A stretch of DNA of 64,000 nt from Loxodes magnus (Eukaryota > Ciliophora > Karyorelictea > Loxodida > Loxodidae): assembly GCA_946699065.1 (NCBI GenBank), contig CAMPDV010000024.1, positions 744,001 through 808,000 on the forward strand, given 5' to 3'. A model generated the notes under the pieces. That model was not told where the DNA came from and made no database searches. It saw only the letters and a program-made list of their open reading frames with translations. The translations under genes and the position numbers were made by a program. Positions 37,671 to 49,883 of the stretch are shown in pieces (the stretch's first letter is position 1; each line of letters starts with the position of its first letter).

Positions 37671-39848
37671 ATGAAGAAAGCAATAATAAGCTTCTTAATA
37701 TTAATAGTACTAATAAACTTGTATTGAAGAAGTTGATCTCTCTTTTAGTAAGACCTTTAGAAAGTAGATCAAGTTTAGAAATAAAAGTTCTATAGTAGCA
37801 ATTAAATACCTGATAACTTTAGCGAATCTTAGATCGATTCTAGATAAGAAGATCAGAACACGGAATTTAGTGAGCTCTACTTTAAACCTTCTAAATACTA
37901 TGCTACTAAGAATAATAGATAACTTAGAACTGCTGGAAAAAGTAGTAAATCTCTAGATTTTCCAGAAGTTACTTTAATGTTGTGAATTAACGTTCAAAGA
38001 GATAGAGATAATAAGGTTATCAATAAAGGAAAAAATAAAATTTCTGATCCTAAAATTCAAACAATAGCTTCAAATAACCTTTATGGATGTGGTTCAGCCA
38101 TAAATTATTGAGGATATTCGTTTTACTTAAATGAATCTGATATCTATTTAGAATTAGGAAGTGATAGATTTTGCTCTCGTTTACTATTATTCAAAGGTAT
38201 TAATGAAAAAAAATGAATTCATGTCGCCGTTTCTTTCACTGCCTTAGGATCTTTAGAGAGTATTTAGTCTACAAATTTTTGGCTTAATGGAGATAACATA
38301 TTTAAGCAAATTGATACCTACCGTTTAGTATAAAGTGGATTGTATTTCAGGCTAGGTAGCTGAATTAAAGAAAAATAGAAGTATATTCATGGAATGAGAG
38401 AGAAAGTTGGACTGTATTTTAATGGGTATTTTGATGACTTTTTATTAACAGATTGCTTATTAAACAGAGAACAGATATTACAAATTTTGAACAACGAAGT
38501 AGTTAAAGTTAGATAATTCTTCTTTACTGATTTCGAGGAAGAGATTCCTGTAAATTTATCAGATAATTATTATGGTATTACTCATTACTAGTATGGAAAG
38601 TGGATATCTAGGACAGTTAAAGACTGAAAACTTCCACGATGAGGATACGAAACACTCCCATAAGTAGATCGATAAATTTATGGATCTTATCAAATAGGAA
38701 GAAGTTTACATTTAATAGAAACTGATTATGATAAGGGAACTGTACATTTTGACAGTTGGGCCAAAAATATCTAAAATATCACTTAATTTTTTGACTTGGA
38801 TGCTTCTACTTTATATAATAAATACTACCAAGATTATCTTAAGTTAAAAGCTAAGCTTCCTAAGTTTTTTATCCCCTTTGTGATTATAACTTTTAAGCGA
38901 GTTAACATGATGGAAAGAACATTTAAATCACTTGACAAAGTGAGGAAGATCGACTAAACATTATTGATAGTATCCCAAACAGGTAATAGCTAAGAAATGA
39001 CTGATTGCATTTTAAAATGGCAAAGGAATTCTTAGAATCTTCATATAATGTTCATTTAAGAGCCAAAATAAGTAGATTATCCTATCACAACATCTTCAGT
39101 AATAAACGAGCATCTTTATCTACGAGTACACAGAATCAACAGACATATGATGTTTGCCTTGAACTTTACTATCTCTTATATAAACCCTCCAGCTGTGGTA
39201 TTCGCTGACAATGACCTTGAATTTTCTGAAGATTTATATGAATATCTGCTTTATTCTTACGATTATTGATTTTACAATCCTCAGTTCGGTAAAATGATTC
39301 CCTTTGTATAGATATCATCTACTGACAATAAAAAATGTATTAAAGCTTAACCAAATATAGACAAAAAATGGAATTGGTTTTCTATTCATAGCACAAGAAA
39401 AACTTAGTGAGTATTGCCCTAGTATATGTTCTCATCATGGCTACAAGAGTTTTTTTGGCTAGACTAAGCTATTTTTCTTGAAAACGCTTTCAGCAAAACG
39501 TACTAAAGACCCCATATTTCCCCAGTTGTTGCTAGATGTTTACATCTAGGATATAATGAATCGACCCATTTTGAATTAATGCTTAACAATAGTGGAAAGG
39601 AAAATTTATAAAAGCACTTAGAATTAAAGGCAAAGGAATAATAAAAGAAAAACAAAATGGTTCTACCTAATGGTAATTATCCTTATTTCGTAAACGGTTA
39701 GCCTACCTTACCATCAATTTTAATAGATAACACATAATGCGAGAATCTTTGCAATGATCAAAAATGTATAGAAGAGTATGTTCAAAAGGAATTTTTTGAT
39801 AGAAGTAGATACAACAAGAAACCAAAAAAGTTTAAAATGCGCAAATGA
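37671..39848 (+). CDS. LamG-like/GT13 glycosyltransferase, paralogue 2
   Basis: 725 residues from ATG 37671 to TGA 39846-39848, no intron. N-terminal signal anchor (AIISFLILIVLINLYW). LamG-like module at about 97-270 (EVTLMLWINVQRDRD, WIHVAVSFTALGS, FWLNGDNIF, YFNGYFDDFLLTD). GT13 region at about 400-650: KFFIPFVIITFKRVNMMERT, LLIVSQTGNS, then FADNDLEFSEDLYEYL, LPQYMFSSWLQEFFW and RPHISPVVARCLHLGYNEST. Same architecture and length as the gene at 6419-8737, so the two are paralogues. The metal-binding EDD triad of the family is DND here, which may alter activity. The TGA at 39846 is taken as stop because the paralogue's conserved C-terminal block ends at the same point. It starts 192 bp after the CHAT gene on the same strand. 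Confidence 0.82.
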
Positions 39849-40536
39849 GATTATTTATTTTAAAAACATTGCAAACATTTAAAAGTCTTATTGTCTTAAG
39901 TAAACTACATTTATATCTAATCATAACTATATAGTGACACTAAGAGCGTAAACTAACATCTTGTCATAGCAATTATTCCTTTTGCATTTAGTAATATTTT
40001 GAATACTAAGTATTAGTCAATAAGACTTAGAAAATATGCATAAAAATAATATAAGCTAAAATAGAAACTAAAAGATTATCCTTATAAAAACTAAAGTAAA
40101 ATGAAGTAAAGATATAATATATTTAAGCTATAAATTAAAGAAAATCTTCAAGCAACTAAAATACTTAAAGTAATTGCGTTTACTACTATGATATAATTGA
40201 AATGTTCATTACTTCAATATATCAATCAATTATTATAATCCTTATATATCGTATTATACATAGAATTGCCTAACTTATTAGATGTATCATTATTGATGTT
40301 AGAATCATAATTTAAGCTAATTTTCTTTCTTTTATCTCTTCAATCTAAAGCTAAATTAAGATTATAATGTGAATGATTAATGCCTAGTTAGTTTTTTTAC
40401 ATCTTTATTCTAATTCATTAATAAGATAGCTTTCCTCTTTTAAAAAAGGAATCTAGCTTTACTAAAGCAACAACTATGATAATACTTAAACCTAAGGTAT
40501 AGGAAAAAAGTATCTAATTATATTAAAAGGAGTATA
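39849..40536. other. intergenic spacer
   Basis: A/T-rich spacer with nothing recognised. The reading frame of the upstream gene stays open beyond its TGA but with non-coding composition. Confidence 0.45.
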
Positions 40537-40824
40537 ATGTTTGAACTTTAGCAATCTACTAAAATTTATACTTATAAGTAAAGGGATAATAGTTATGCTT
40601 GGAGATTAAATAAATACAATATGGTGCGCTGTTGAAATACGATTATATTGAATTTTCCTCTTAGCATTTAATATAGTTTTCTTTATCCTTTGCCAATTTT
40701 ATCTTCTTTTTCCTTAGATAAATACTAAGAAAATAATTAGCTAAGATAAGTTAAATAAGAGATCTCATTCTCTAGCATTCCTTTTTCTCTCCTTGTTTAA
40801 CAGGATTTGAAAATAGTGGATTGA
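40537..40824 (+). CDS. possible small protein, 95 residues
   Basis: ATG 40537 to TGA 40822-40824. It begins MFELQQSTKIYTYKQRDNSY and contains AWRLNKYNMVRCW, a hydrophobic middle (LSIQYSFLYPLPILSSF) and a polar end (QENNQLRQVKQEI, QQDLKIVD). The composition is coding-like, but no family is recognised. It lies 75 bp upstream of the C2 protein on the same strand. Confidence 0.35.
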
Positions 40825-40899
40825 AAATTAAAAAGTAGAGGAGTTGTTATTTTCTTAATATTGCTATTAGAAATATAATTTAAATAAACAACTAACAAA

Positions 40900-41913
40900 A
40901 TGTAATAAGAATAAGGAGAAGATTAGCAAACAAATTAACATTCCTAGACAGAACTTATTAAAGATGATCTAGAAAGAACCGTCGAGTAAATTAAGCAGAC
41001 TGAGTTAGAAAAGTCACAATTAGAAGTTTAAATTTAAGAAAAAGAGAGTGAACTTGGTATTAAGAAAAAAGAATTAGAGGATAAAGATAAAATTCTGTAA
41101 AATGCAAGATAGAGCGAGACTCTTAATGAATTCGGAATAAGCACTAATTCAAATGTTAAAATCCATATAATTGAAGCTAAAAGTCTATCATCTAAAGATT
41201 ATACTGGCAAAGGTGATCCTTATATAGTTGTAAATTATTCTAATGGAAGTGTAAATTTCTCAGACAAAACTAAAGTTATTTCCGGTTAAACTAATCCAGA
41301 GTGAAATGAGCAAATCACTGTTCCCATATAGACAGGATAGGGGTGTATTATATTCAAGCATATGGATCACAATTCTATTGCTTCTGATGATTTTCTGGCA
41401 GTTTATGAACTCTAACTTGAAGATTTATAGGATTAAGGATCTCATGATATGTGACTTCAGTTAGTGGATCCGAAAAATGATAGTGCTTAAAAAGGATAAT
41501 TACATATAGTTGCAAAATGGTCCTGGTCCTAGGCAAAGATTCTTGAACCTCCAGTTATAAACTTGAAGCTTTAAGTTTAGCAGGTAGAACTTACGAAAGA
41601 ATAGCTTTAATAACAGCTAAATGAATAAGAAGAACTTCTAAAAAGGCTAGAAATAAAAAAGAAATAGACCTTAACCATAATCCAAACCTTAAAAGAAAGA
41701 AAACAACAAGAAAAAGAAGCCCTAAGCGAATCTACTGATAAATAAGTCAAAAACCTACAAGAAGTTCCATTAAACGCAGGAGACCAAGACAGTAGCTCAG
41801 CACATCTAAATCAGCAGAACGAATGAAATGAAGATTACGAGAATAATGAAAAGAAATAGAAGAAAGTAACAGTACAGATATGCAAAATATGTGAAAAATG
41901 CAAAGTATTTTGA
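40900..41913 (+). CDS. C2-domain coiled-coil protein
   Basis: 337 residues from ATG 40900 to TGA 41911-41913. N-terminal coiled coil (residues 10-80, QIKQTELEKSQLEVQIQEKE), C2 domain (about 85-205: VKIHIIEAKSLSSKDYTGKG, GDPYIVVNYSNG, GQTNPEWNEQITVP, and the loop DHNSIASDDFLAVY), then a second coiled coil (LTKEQLQQQLNEQEELLKRL). The Asp residues of two calcium-binding loops are partly kept, so calcium-dependent phospholipid binding is possible. The C-terminus is Cys-rich (QICKICEKCKVF) and could be lipid-modified. If the TGA at 41911 is read as Trp, the protein gains a hydrophobic tail to about 42021. A paralogue with the same coil-C2-coil-Cys layout lies at 51859-53175. Confidence 0.8.
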
Positions 41914-42090
41914 TGGAGATATATATTTATATTATTAATAAATAACTTCTTTTATAATAAATAACACTTTTGCTTATTGCATAAATCAGTCTAATATAGT
42001 ATACTTTGGTTTGCATGATTATGAAAAATTAATTAGCTAAATAAAGATAAAAAATTGAAATTCCAAGATAATAAAAAGAAAGATTCGTTA

Positions 42091-43570
42091 ATGTCTCTTC
42101 AATTTCTTTTTTAAGTATAAATTCATAAATACTAAAAATATCTTTACTAAGAATTAGCTGAATATTATGGTAACTAACTCAAATCTTTATCTATTCCTGC
42201 TTAATAATTAAAATTGGGTAACTATATGCAATCTGGTTTATCAGAGATAAACATATTTCTAAAAATAATAGATAGTAAAATTTTAATGGATCTTTAGTAA
42301 TCTAAAGATGCTAAGCTGGATAAAGAAATTCAAGCATTTAAGATTATGTTATTCTCTAAATTATTTATTATATATAAGTTGGAATATTTATAATTAAGCA
42401 TATAAATGTAGATACCTGTGGAAAATAAAGCGGCAAAAATGGAATAGTCGATTTGCCTTTCTAGAAGCTAAAATGGAAAAGCTAATAGGAAGGCTGTTAA
42501 ATAAAACTAAAATTGGATTATTGCATCATAAATAGCTCCTCTTTCCAAGATAAAAGATGGTTAGAACAGCGAAAGCGTAAGAATCTAAGAATATCCACCA
42601 ATAAAAATTAAAAAACTAAATAGAACAAATGAAGACTATAATTTCCCATTATGAAGATTCTATTTATAATCAAAAATTGCAAATAAGAAAGCTAATGAAC
42701 AATCATGATTTTCAGAAAGTAGCTCATATAAATCAACTAGCAACTGAAGAATAACTATGAAGATAGTTGTTATCAAACTTAACCATTGACCAATAAATGG
42801 AATTAGAAAAAATTCCAACTAAGATAAAAAAATAAGAAATCCCAGAATTAAAAATTTAATTAAAAGATTAGAAAAGATAGAAATAAGTTACTTGCAAAAT
42901 ATTAATAAAGATAAGAAATAAAGTAATGTAGATATTGTAAATCAATATTTTATTATTCAGAAAGTATTACCTAAAGAAAACTTAACGAAAAAAAATAAAA
43001 AAAACATGAATTAGATTAGTAAACTATGGATTACAACAACAGGAGTCTATAAGAGAAAAATGCTTGCTATACATACTTAGAACATATAGCGTAACTTTCC
43101 ACTTAGTCAAGAAGGTCGTGGTATCTATCCTCGCTAAAAAATGGCAGTTGGTACCTTGCTGAGATCCCAAAGAAAGTTAATGCATTTTTTCCATAGTTTA
43201 TAATAATAACAATAAATAATTTAAATGCAATTATGCATTTTTAATTAATTTGTAATTTTTCTCTTTCAATTAAAAATTTCTATTAATAAATTACTTAATA
43301 ATTATAAAAATTATGGGAACTAAACTATTAACTTTTTTATTATATCTCCAATCCTTAGGTTTGATTCAAGAATCTTAAAGAAAACGCATATGGAGATTAT
43401 CTTGCTTTGTAAGGGCTAAAGTCTGTGATCATGAAGTATATATTCAATACACTAGATTCATTGATAACAGAAACTGATCAGCAAAATATCTTTGTTAGTT
43501 CTGTCAAGAGGTAGTTCCGAGAATGCAGCACAGCGAGAGCTTAGCTGTCTTCAAGCTCTCAAAGTTAATA
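42091..43570 (+). CDS. multi-exon protein of unknown function
   Basis: Not recognised. Coding signal moves through four segments that short introns connect. Exon 1 (ATG 42091, LQQSKDAKLDKEIQAFK) ends at a 31-nt intron (42348-42378). Exon 2 contains AFLEAKMEKLIGRLLNK, KTIISHYEDSIYNQKLQIRK and LWRQLLSNLTIDQQMELEKI. A 37-nt intron (42887-42923) leads to exon 3 (SESITQRKLNEKKQKKHELD, EKNACYTYLEHIAQLS, SWYLSSLKNGSWYLAEIPKK). Then comes a 183-nt A/T-rich interval (43176-43358, GT to AG, a multiple of three), which may be a long intron. Exon 4 has FKNLKENAYGDYLALQGLKS and VKRQFRECSTARAQL. The stop is not found; the end coordinate is where coding character fades. Mostly helical with coiled-coil stretches. 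Gene borders and splice sites are inference. Confidence 0.5.
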
Positions 43571-44484
43571 ATTAGTAAATTACTAAGATATATAAAAATA
43601 TCACTATTATCTTAGCAATAAATTATTCAAAGCAAACATTAATATCTTTCATTAAAATGGTTAAAATTACTACTAGTTCTTGTAGATAAATATTTAAATG
43701 CTTTTAATGTCAATTAACACTTTTAATATTAAATCTTCAAAGTTCTATATATTAGTTGAAAACAATAAGGATAATAAATCTAAATTTTTCTTTAGTTATG
43801 CATATTTTTAGAATTTGAATGAGAAATAAGTTTTTTAACTGGTTAAAATCAAAAAAGTTTATTAAGATTTTCTTATATTCTATAATTATTTTTGTTTGAA
43901 TTGCTTTTACCTATTACTATATTTTGATATATCGATTACTTATTAAATTTAAAAAAGTTCAGATTAATAAATAATTTAATATCATCAAATGTTGTTTTCC
44001 AGCTTAATTGTTATATTTTAAAATTTAAATTTAAGGTATAGGAAATTATAATGCTCTAAGCTTTATTTTGGCTCTTATACTCCTTAAATCTTTGATATTT
44101 TAACCGTAAAAATCAAAATTCTTTTATATTTTTATGTAAGAGCTCATTTGTGATAACTGCTAAGTTGACCTTTAAATAAACTTAATCATTTTATTTTAGC
44201 TATTTCAAGAGCTGTCCTATATTTCATGCTTATTTTCATGAATAGCAAGTTTTTAATTTAATTGGGATAGCCCTAAACAGTTCTTTCAATTATTTAGAGA
44301 AGCTAATTTTTTTAATCTCTTTTAATATAAGCAATTCAAATTGGTATAATTTTTAGCTAGTAAATGCTTTATTTCTTAAATATCATATATTTGTTCTTAT
44401 TTTTTAACTGTCTTAAATTACTAAATTTAGACCTACTCTTAATAGTTCCAATCATCTCAAAAATAATTGCTTAGCTTAAGATAA
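43571..44484. other. intergenic spacer
   Basis: A/T-rich; no gene supported. It should contain the undetected stop of the upstream gene. Confidence 0.4.
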
Positions 44485-45485
44485 ATGATTAACAATGATC
44501 CTGATTATTATTTGAAATTACTGATACCTAATGAAGATAATTATATTTAATGCTAATTACTTTCTGTCACTATCAATTAAATAAATGCTTAGCTATAATC
44601 AGTTTTAAGCTAAAATAGATATCTAGTTAATTTTAATTATAGTAAGTACACTCTATGGTCCAATATTTAATACGAAAAGCAAAAATCTTAATTTGTTTAA
44701 TTTATATAGAAGCAGCTATATATTTGAGATATGCGTCATATAATCCTTATTTATTAGCTATATTTAGAAATAAGCCTTTCTAGTAATAAAATATTCTACT
44801 AGTGTTTATAATAAACTTGAGGGGTTCATAGGATCATGTACTAATACCAATATCCTCTACTAACTCTCTAACTATGCAGCAAGATTTATTTAGTATCTTA
44901 GATCTTTCAATCTAGATTAGAAACTAAGCAGCTGCTTAATTTCTGTAAGTATTCTAATTTAGAGTTTGATGCGCTATTATAAACTAGTTTGTCTTATATT
45001 TATTAACTTGCTTATGCTTCATTAAATAAGTTAGCAAATGGCCTATATACATTTTACTTTATTTTCCTAAAGCTTTCATCTTTTTCTTCTATAAACTCGC
45101 TTAATAACATAATAGTAGAAAACACCTTAGAAGTCTGCTTCACTCTGAGATAAGTTACGAATAGAATAATCAAAGCATTAGACAGTTTCTAAGTTACAAA
45201 TAATAATAAAAAATTTCAATATAATAAGCCTTTTTTAATCTAAGATAAGAAAGATACTATATGCTTATAAAGTCTTAAACTAATGCTCGTACTAATTTTA
45301 ATGAAGGCTTCTAATAGTTAGTTATTTATTATATAGTTATATGATTAATTTCTTACTAAAGTTAGAATTAGGATTGATAGATTAATATGGCTTAAATAAA
45401 GGCTAGAGCATTAAGTTAAAGAGTTAATTTCAAACAATAGAAATTTAAAATCAAATTCAGGTATAATCGCTAAACAAAATATTGA
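44485..45485 (+). CDS. possible helical protein of unknown function
   Basis: From ATG 44485 a frame of 310 codons (MINNDPDYYLKLLIPNEDNY, then RLETKQLLNFCKYSNLEFDA and KVRIRIDRLIWLKQRLEHQ) has a Leu/Gln/Tyr-rich, helical pattern. A 26-nt intron (45415-45440) would take it to TGA 45483-45485, overlapping the 3' end of the convergent PG-repeat gene by 29 bases. The strand is not purine-rich like most genes here, so it may be a membrane protein or a spurious open frame. No homology recognised. Confidence 0.35.
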
Positions 45486-47174
45486 AGCTTCTCTTGTTCC
45501 ATCCTCTTTCTAATTCGTCTTCTCCATAAGCTCCTGGTCCTGGGACTGGAACTTTTTCGGCTTTACCTTCCAATCTTGTTGCCTATAATTTTAATAAATT
45601 ACCTTATTGATGAAAGCGTTAGTGGTAGATACGTGACTTCTTGTTTTTCCTACTTCTTTTGGCTCATAAGCTCCTGGTCCAATGATTGCTTGCTTATTTT
45701 CTGTGAATCTTGGACTTTATGAGTTAAAATGGACTTGCTTAACTTTCACGTTTGATAGTAAAGGATGTCCACTTGCACCTGAATATTTTTCTTTCGTAGA
45801 AATTAGTTTTCCATTAACATCATAGCTACCAGGACCTGGATTTTCTACAACGCCCTAATTAGTTGCTGGATTTCTGTTTGTTTTGCTCAGAAACATTGAA
45901 TGAGCTTTACGGTTAGCAGAGTTATATAATCCTACTCTCTTATGTGCGTCAGGTGGATAATAGCCAGGACCTGGTGCATTTTCTACCTATTTATACACAA
46001 ACCTCTTTTCAGTGCTTCCAAATACACCATGCTTTCCCACCACTTTTTTGTTTAAGTTTTCAACTAAACTAGTCTATTAATAAGCTCCTGGTCCTGGTTT
46101 TGAATCTTCTTAAACTTCAAATCTTGCTTTAGTAGTAGTAAAAGGTGCTTTAGAATCTCCTGGCTTCTTTTGATATATAGGTTTTCTTAAATCCCCATAA
46201 ATTCCAGGACCTAAAAGTTCTTATTGCTTTAATTTCCTATCTTATTTGAATCGCTCCTATGTACTACCGAAGAATTAAATTCTTTCAGGAACTGGTTTGG
46301 ATTAAAATGATGAATATTTGTTTGGATCGAAATAAGTACCAGGTCCTGGAACTTCTTCATCACCACTTTCATCTTCTTCTTCGTCAATATCATTGGAATT
46401 TTATTATGAAGAAGCTTTCGTATTTGCTTTGCTGTTAGGTATATAGCAACTTCTTTTGGTTCTAGATACAAAATTAGCATTTGGTCTAAATTTGTATAAA
46501 GGAGCTATCTCGAATTTTTGATTTGAATAGCAGCCTGGGCCTAGCATTTCATTAGTACCCTAAGGTGCTGACTTCATTCTTTTGCTCGTAAATTTACTCC
46601 AATTTGTACCAGATTAAGGATTAATCAAATTTTTTCGAATTTCGTATTGGCCAGGACCTATTTAATCGCCACCTTTCCCAGTGAATACTTTTATGGGATT
46701 TTTCTTCATTATCAAATCACCTGTTACAGTTTCGTCATAACCGTAAACTTAATCATGACTAGGAATGCTTGGTGCTGATGGTAATCTTAGCCAGTTAACA
46801 GTATGCCATTCAGTTTTTTGCTAAATTTGTTTTTTAGAAGGTCATTTTTGCTTTATTTCATATTAGCCTGGACCAGGAGCCATTGCATTAGCTTTTTCAT
46901 TAAATCTAGTTTATTTAGAAGCAAAAACTGAAGTTTATTTTACTCCAAAAAATTCTTAGTTAACATCAGGAGCTCCAAACCCTGGAACTTAATATGCTCC
47001 AGGACCTGGTGTGGTTTCAGCTCTAGTTGAGACATTTGCTCTTTCAGCTAAAGAGTTAAAAGGAGCGTATCCAGGAGGTTTTTTGTATTCATTTGGACCC
47101 AAATAAGCTCCAGGCCCTAATTCATTGTTTGCAGGCTAATCAAATTTTCTTTCTGCTCTCGCTACAAAAGCCAT
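45457..47174 (-). CDS. PG-rich (SHIPPO/STPG) repeat ciliary protein
   Basis: 565 residues in two exons from ATG 47174. It carries 12 copies of the Pro-Gly-Pro-Gly-x-Tyr repeat, spaced about 35-55 residues apart (ELGPGAYLGP, TPGPGAYQVP, APGPGQYEIK, LGPGCYSNQ, VPGPGTYFDP, KPGPGAYQQT, APGPGYYPPD, NPGPGSYDVN, IGPGAYEPKE, VPGPGAYGED). This is the STPG/ODF3 (SHIPPO) family, whose members bind the lumen of axonemal doublet microtubules. A 20-nt intron (complement of 45583-45602) is needed to reach the last repeat and the TGA at complement 45457-45459. An acidic insert (DIDEEEDESGDEEVPG) lies mid-protein. The number of repeats is most like STPG2. Expected location: cilia and cortical microtubules. 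Confidence 0.92.
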
Positions 47175-47472
47175 TTTATATAATTTCAAAGTAGCAACTT
47201 ATTTTCATACTTTAACTTAAAATTATAGTAAATAATTAATTTATCTCAATAGCAGTAATTATAGCTGCTTATTCATTTAAGTATATTTCATTATTTTCTA
47301 AGTAATTTCTATATCACTCAATTTTATATTCTTTCTAGATCAATGCATTTCATTCATTTGCTACAGTCTCACTTAATATCTGCTTATAGTAGTGTGAAAT
47401 TCTTTCTGTATTTCACATCTAACTATATTAATTATTAGTTTTATTCATGTAAATACTGTATCTTTACCTTTG

Positions 47473-47754
47473 TCAGTTTTTAAGATTTTAGTTAACGGAT
47501 AATTCAGATATATCCCCGACATAGATACAATCTACTAAAGTATTAGATAGCATTGTGAATCCTAGTTTCTTGTAGTTTTCATAAAGAAATCTAGTTATAA
47601 TATCATAAAATAAGCTACTAACACAGCCTTATTACTTCTTCCTTTAAAATTGGTTGTTATATTCAATTGCATTTTAGCCTTTCTGTCAATAAATCTTGCA
47701 TCTATGTTTAAAAAAGGATTTAAAAGTTAGAATACCCAAAATAAAGATATCCAT
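47473..47754 (-). CDS. small protein of unknown function, 93 residues
   Basis: ATG 47754 to TGA 47473-47475. The sequence MDIFILGILTFKSFFKHRCK leads to a polar centre and a well-ordered helix-strand pattern (LFYDIITRFLYENYKKLGFT, then LVDCIYVGDISEL). The composition is clearly coding, but no family is recognised. An 8-bp inverted repeat (47393-47400 with 47410-47417) lies just downstream and could mark its 3' end. It is upstream of, and on the same strand as, the PG-repeat gene. Confidence 0.5.
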
Positions 47755-48153
47755 TAGAGATTTAGACATGCTAAAGACTTATTTAGGGCGTAGGAAGAGA
47801 TGACAGATGATTATAGGTATAATGTAGTATATATAGTATATTTAGAATACTTAGTAATTATAGAAGGTAAAATATTAAAAGGGTAAATACCAAATTAATT
47901 TATTAAACAGTCAAGGAAATAATCAAATCTCCTAATATAATGAATCTGATGCTTAATATCTAAAACTGATAGAGGAAGATACGAAGATGTAAATTAATAA
48001 TAAATAGCCTAAATTTTTAAAAGATAATAATGTATTTAAATATATAAACATAATCCTATTCAAATCTAATTCACCATTAACTATAATTATCTAATCTTTT
48101 AATAATTGTTTCTGATAAAAAATCTATTTAGGCATTTTTGGATAAAATATGTA
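47755..48153. other. divergent intergenic spacer
   Basis: Spacer between divergent genes. A 48-codon open frame from ATG 47800 (MTDDYRYNVVYIVYLEYLVI) ends at a TGA near 47945 and is possible but unsupported. Confidence 0.35.
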
Positions 48154-49154
48154 ATGGAAGAAGAAACAAAATTGAATATTTATGAAATTTTAGCTAAAGC
48201 TTAGATTCCAGCTTATTTTAAAATCCAAAATGAATAAGTCCCAATACCGTTTAACTAAGATATGACAGGATATATTTGCAATCCAAAAATTAGCAAAAAG
48301 GTTTGAACTGAGTTAGGTGATAAGATTAGCTAAAACGAAAAAGCGCCTGTTATGAGTGCTACTGGTGATAAGTTTATAACTCTGAGGCTTGATGGGAAAA
48401 GTTTTTCTAAAACGATAAAATCTTTAAAAAGATTAAAAATTCTTGAGGATAAATTTTCGTAAACATTCTCCCAAACAATGATAACTACTTTAAATAATCT
48501 AGTAGATAGTTTCTAGGGAATAATATTTGGCTTTACTCAAAGTGATGAAATAACATTGATTATCAGCAAAACAAGCATAATAGATAATTAGCACGTACCT
48601 CATGAGTATAATGGAAGGCGAGACAAGTTTGAAACTCATGCTGCTAGTTTAGCTACTCAATGCTTTAATAGGATGATAATAAAGAATATATTATAGGAAA
48701 AAACTCAAGAAGAAACTATTTCTATTATAGATGTATTACCTAATATCTACTTTGATTGTAGGTTTGCAGCATGGTCTACTATAAATGAAGCATTTGAACT
48801 TATATTGTGGAGAGCATATGATTGTGGTGTGAATGGGATATCCTCTGGAATATTAATGTGTGATTTAAAAGGCCACAAATAACAAGCTAATAGCAATAGC
48901 GAAGCAAAATTGATGTATCTACATTAAAATAATTTGCTACCTTTACATAATCATCAAGCATATGGTACTTTTATCCGCAAAATTAAAAAACCATCTGAAG
49001 TAACAAACATTAAAACTGGCGAAGTACATATAAAAGATAGATGGACAGTAGAAGTAGTAGATGGACCAGTGCTAATAAACTTCAAGAACGGTCTAATTGC
49101 ATTATAATAATACACAGTTATTAGTTAATTAATAATAAGATTAAATGCATATGA
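48154..49154 (+). CDS. Thg1-like 3'-5' RNA polymerase
   Basis: 325 residues in two exons from ATG 48154. It belongs to the tRNAHis guanylyltransferase (Thg1) superfamily, which adds nucleotides to RNA 5' ends in the 3'-5' direction. Motif 1 is ITLRLDGKSFSKTIKSLKR (first metal-binding Asp) and motif 2 is GIIFGFTQSDEITLIISK (the second Asp, in SDE). Later marks are IYFDCRFAAWSTINEAFELI and LPLHNHQAYGTFIRKIKKPS. The HINNLYN-type segment that marks the canonical eukaryotic Thg1 is not seen, so this looks closer to the Thg1-like proteins that repair tRNA 5' ends (in Dictyostelium, for example). A 23-nt intron (49117-49139) places the stop at TGA 49152-49154; without it there is no stop for 220 more bases. 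Confidence 0.88.
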
Positions 49155-49517
49155 ATAATTAGTAATTAAACCATATTTAAATAAATATAAAATAAGATGC
49201 AAATATATTCAATCATACTATTAAGACTTTTATCAAATATTTTATTTAAATAACTATAAAAACAACTTTGTAAACCACAAATCTTAGTATATTATAGAGA
49301 TACAGATGAGTATATTATCATGCTAGTAATTTATAGATTTTATTATATTTAAAATTAATAATTTCTTTTGATAGTTTTTATCATATTTATAGAACTTTCT
49401 CATATAGTGCTAATATTACTCCTTTTAAACTTAAGATATGCTAGATGGTGGAAGATGGAAATAGAATAGATTTTAGAGGTTTAATTATTATTTAAATTAA
49501 AAGTTATCGATTTATAC
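49155..49517. other. convergent intergenic spacer
   Basis: A/T-rich 3' spacer between the Thg1-like and eL22 genes. Nothing seen. Confidence 0.5.
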
Positions 49518-49883
49518 TCATTGGCTTTCCTCATCTTGGTGAATATTGAAATATCTTAACTCATAGGAAGTTTTCCCAGTAGAAATAACATGAAGGTAGT
49601 CTCTTAACTACTACTTCTTAAGATATTTCTTTGTTAGATATTTCAGATATCTCTTTGAAAATTTTACTTCCGAGTTAACTGAAATTCTATTAGTGTCTTT
49701 ACTCAAAGTCACTGACTCTCCGAGATTTCCTTTCCTTCCCTGTACTTTTATCCTTTACTTAAGGAAGTTTTCCAAATGGCCTATAGCAATAACATTGTCT
49801 TCTACAGGAGCGGAGCAATCTATAGAGAATTTAAGTTCAGCCTTTTTAGCTTCTTGCTTCTTCTTGCGGAGAATATTCGCCAT
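49518..49883 (-). CDS. RPL22: 60S ribosomal protein eL22
   Basis: 121 residues from ATG 49883 to TGA 49518-49520. The family pattern is complete: a basic start ([18 protein letters not shown]), [65 protein letters not shown] and [14 protein letters not shown]. The block [16 protein letters not shown] is the signature of eL22. It is a component of the large ribosomal subunit that binds rRNA. The acidic C-terminus is shorter than in animals. It uses no Trp, and several of its Gln are TAA or TAG, showing that even a highly expressed gene uses the reassigned codons. Confidence 0.95.

Noticed and set aside
43375-43570. Alternative frame reading KRIWRLSCFVRAKVCDHEVY
   Set aside because: The frame with ENAYGDYLALQGLKS has better composition and continues the upstream exon in phase.
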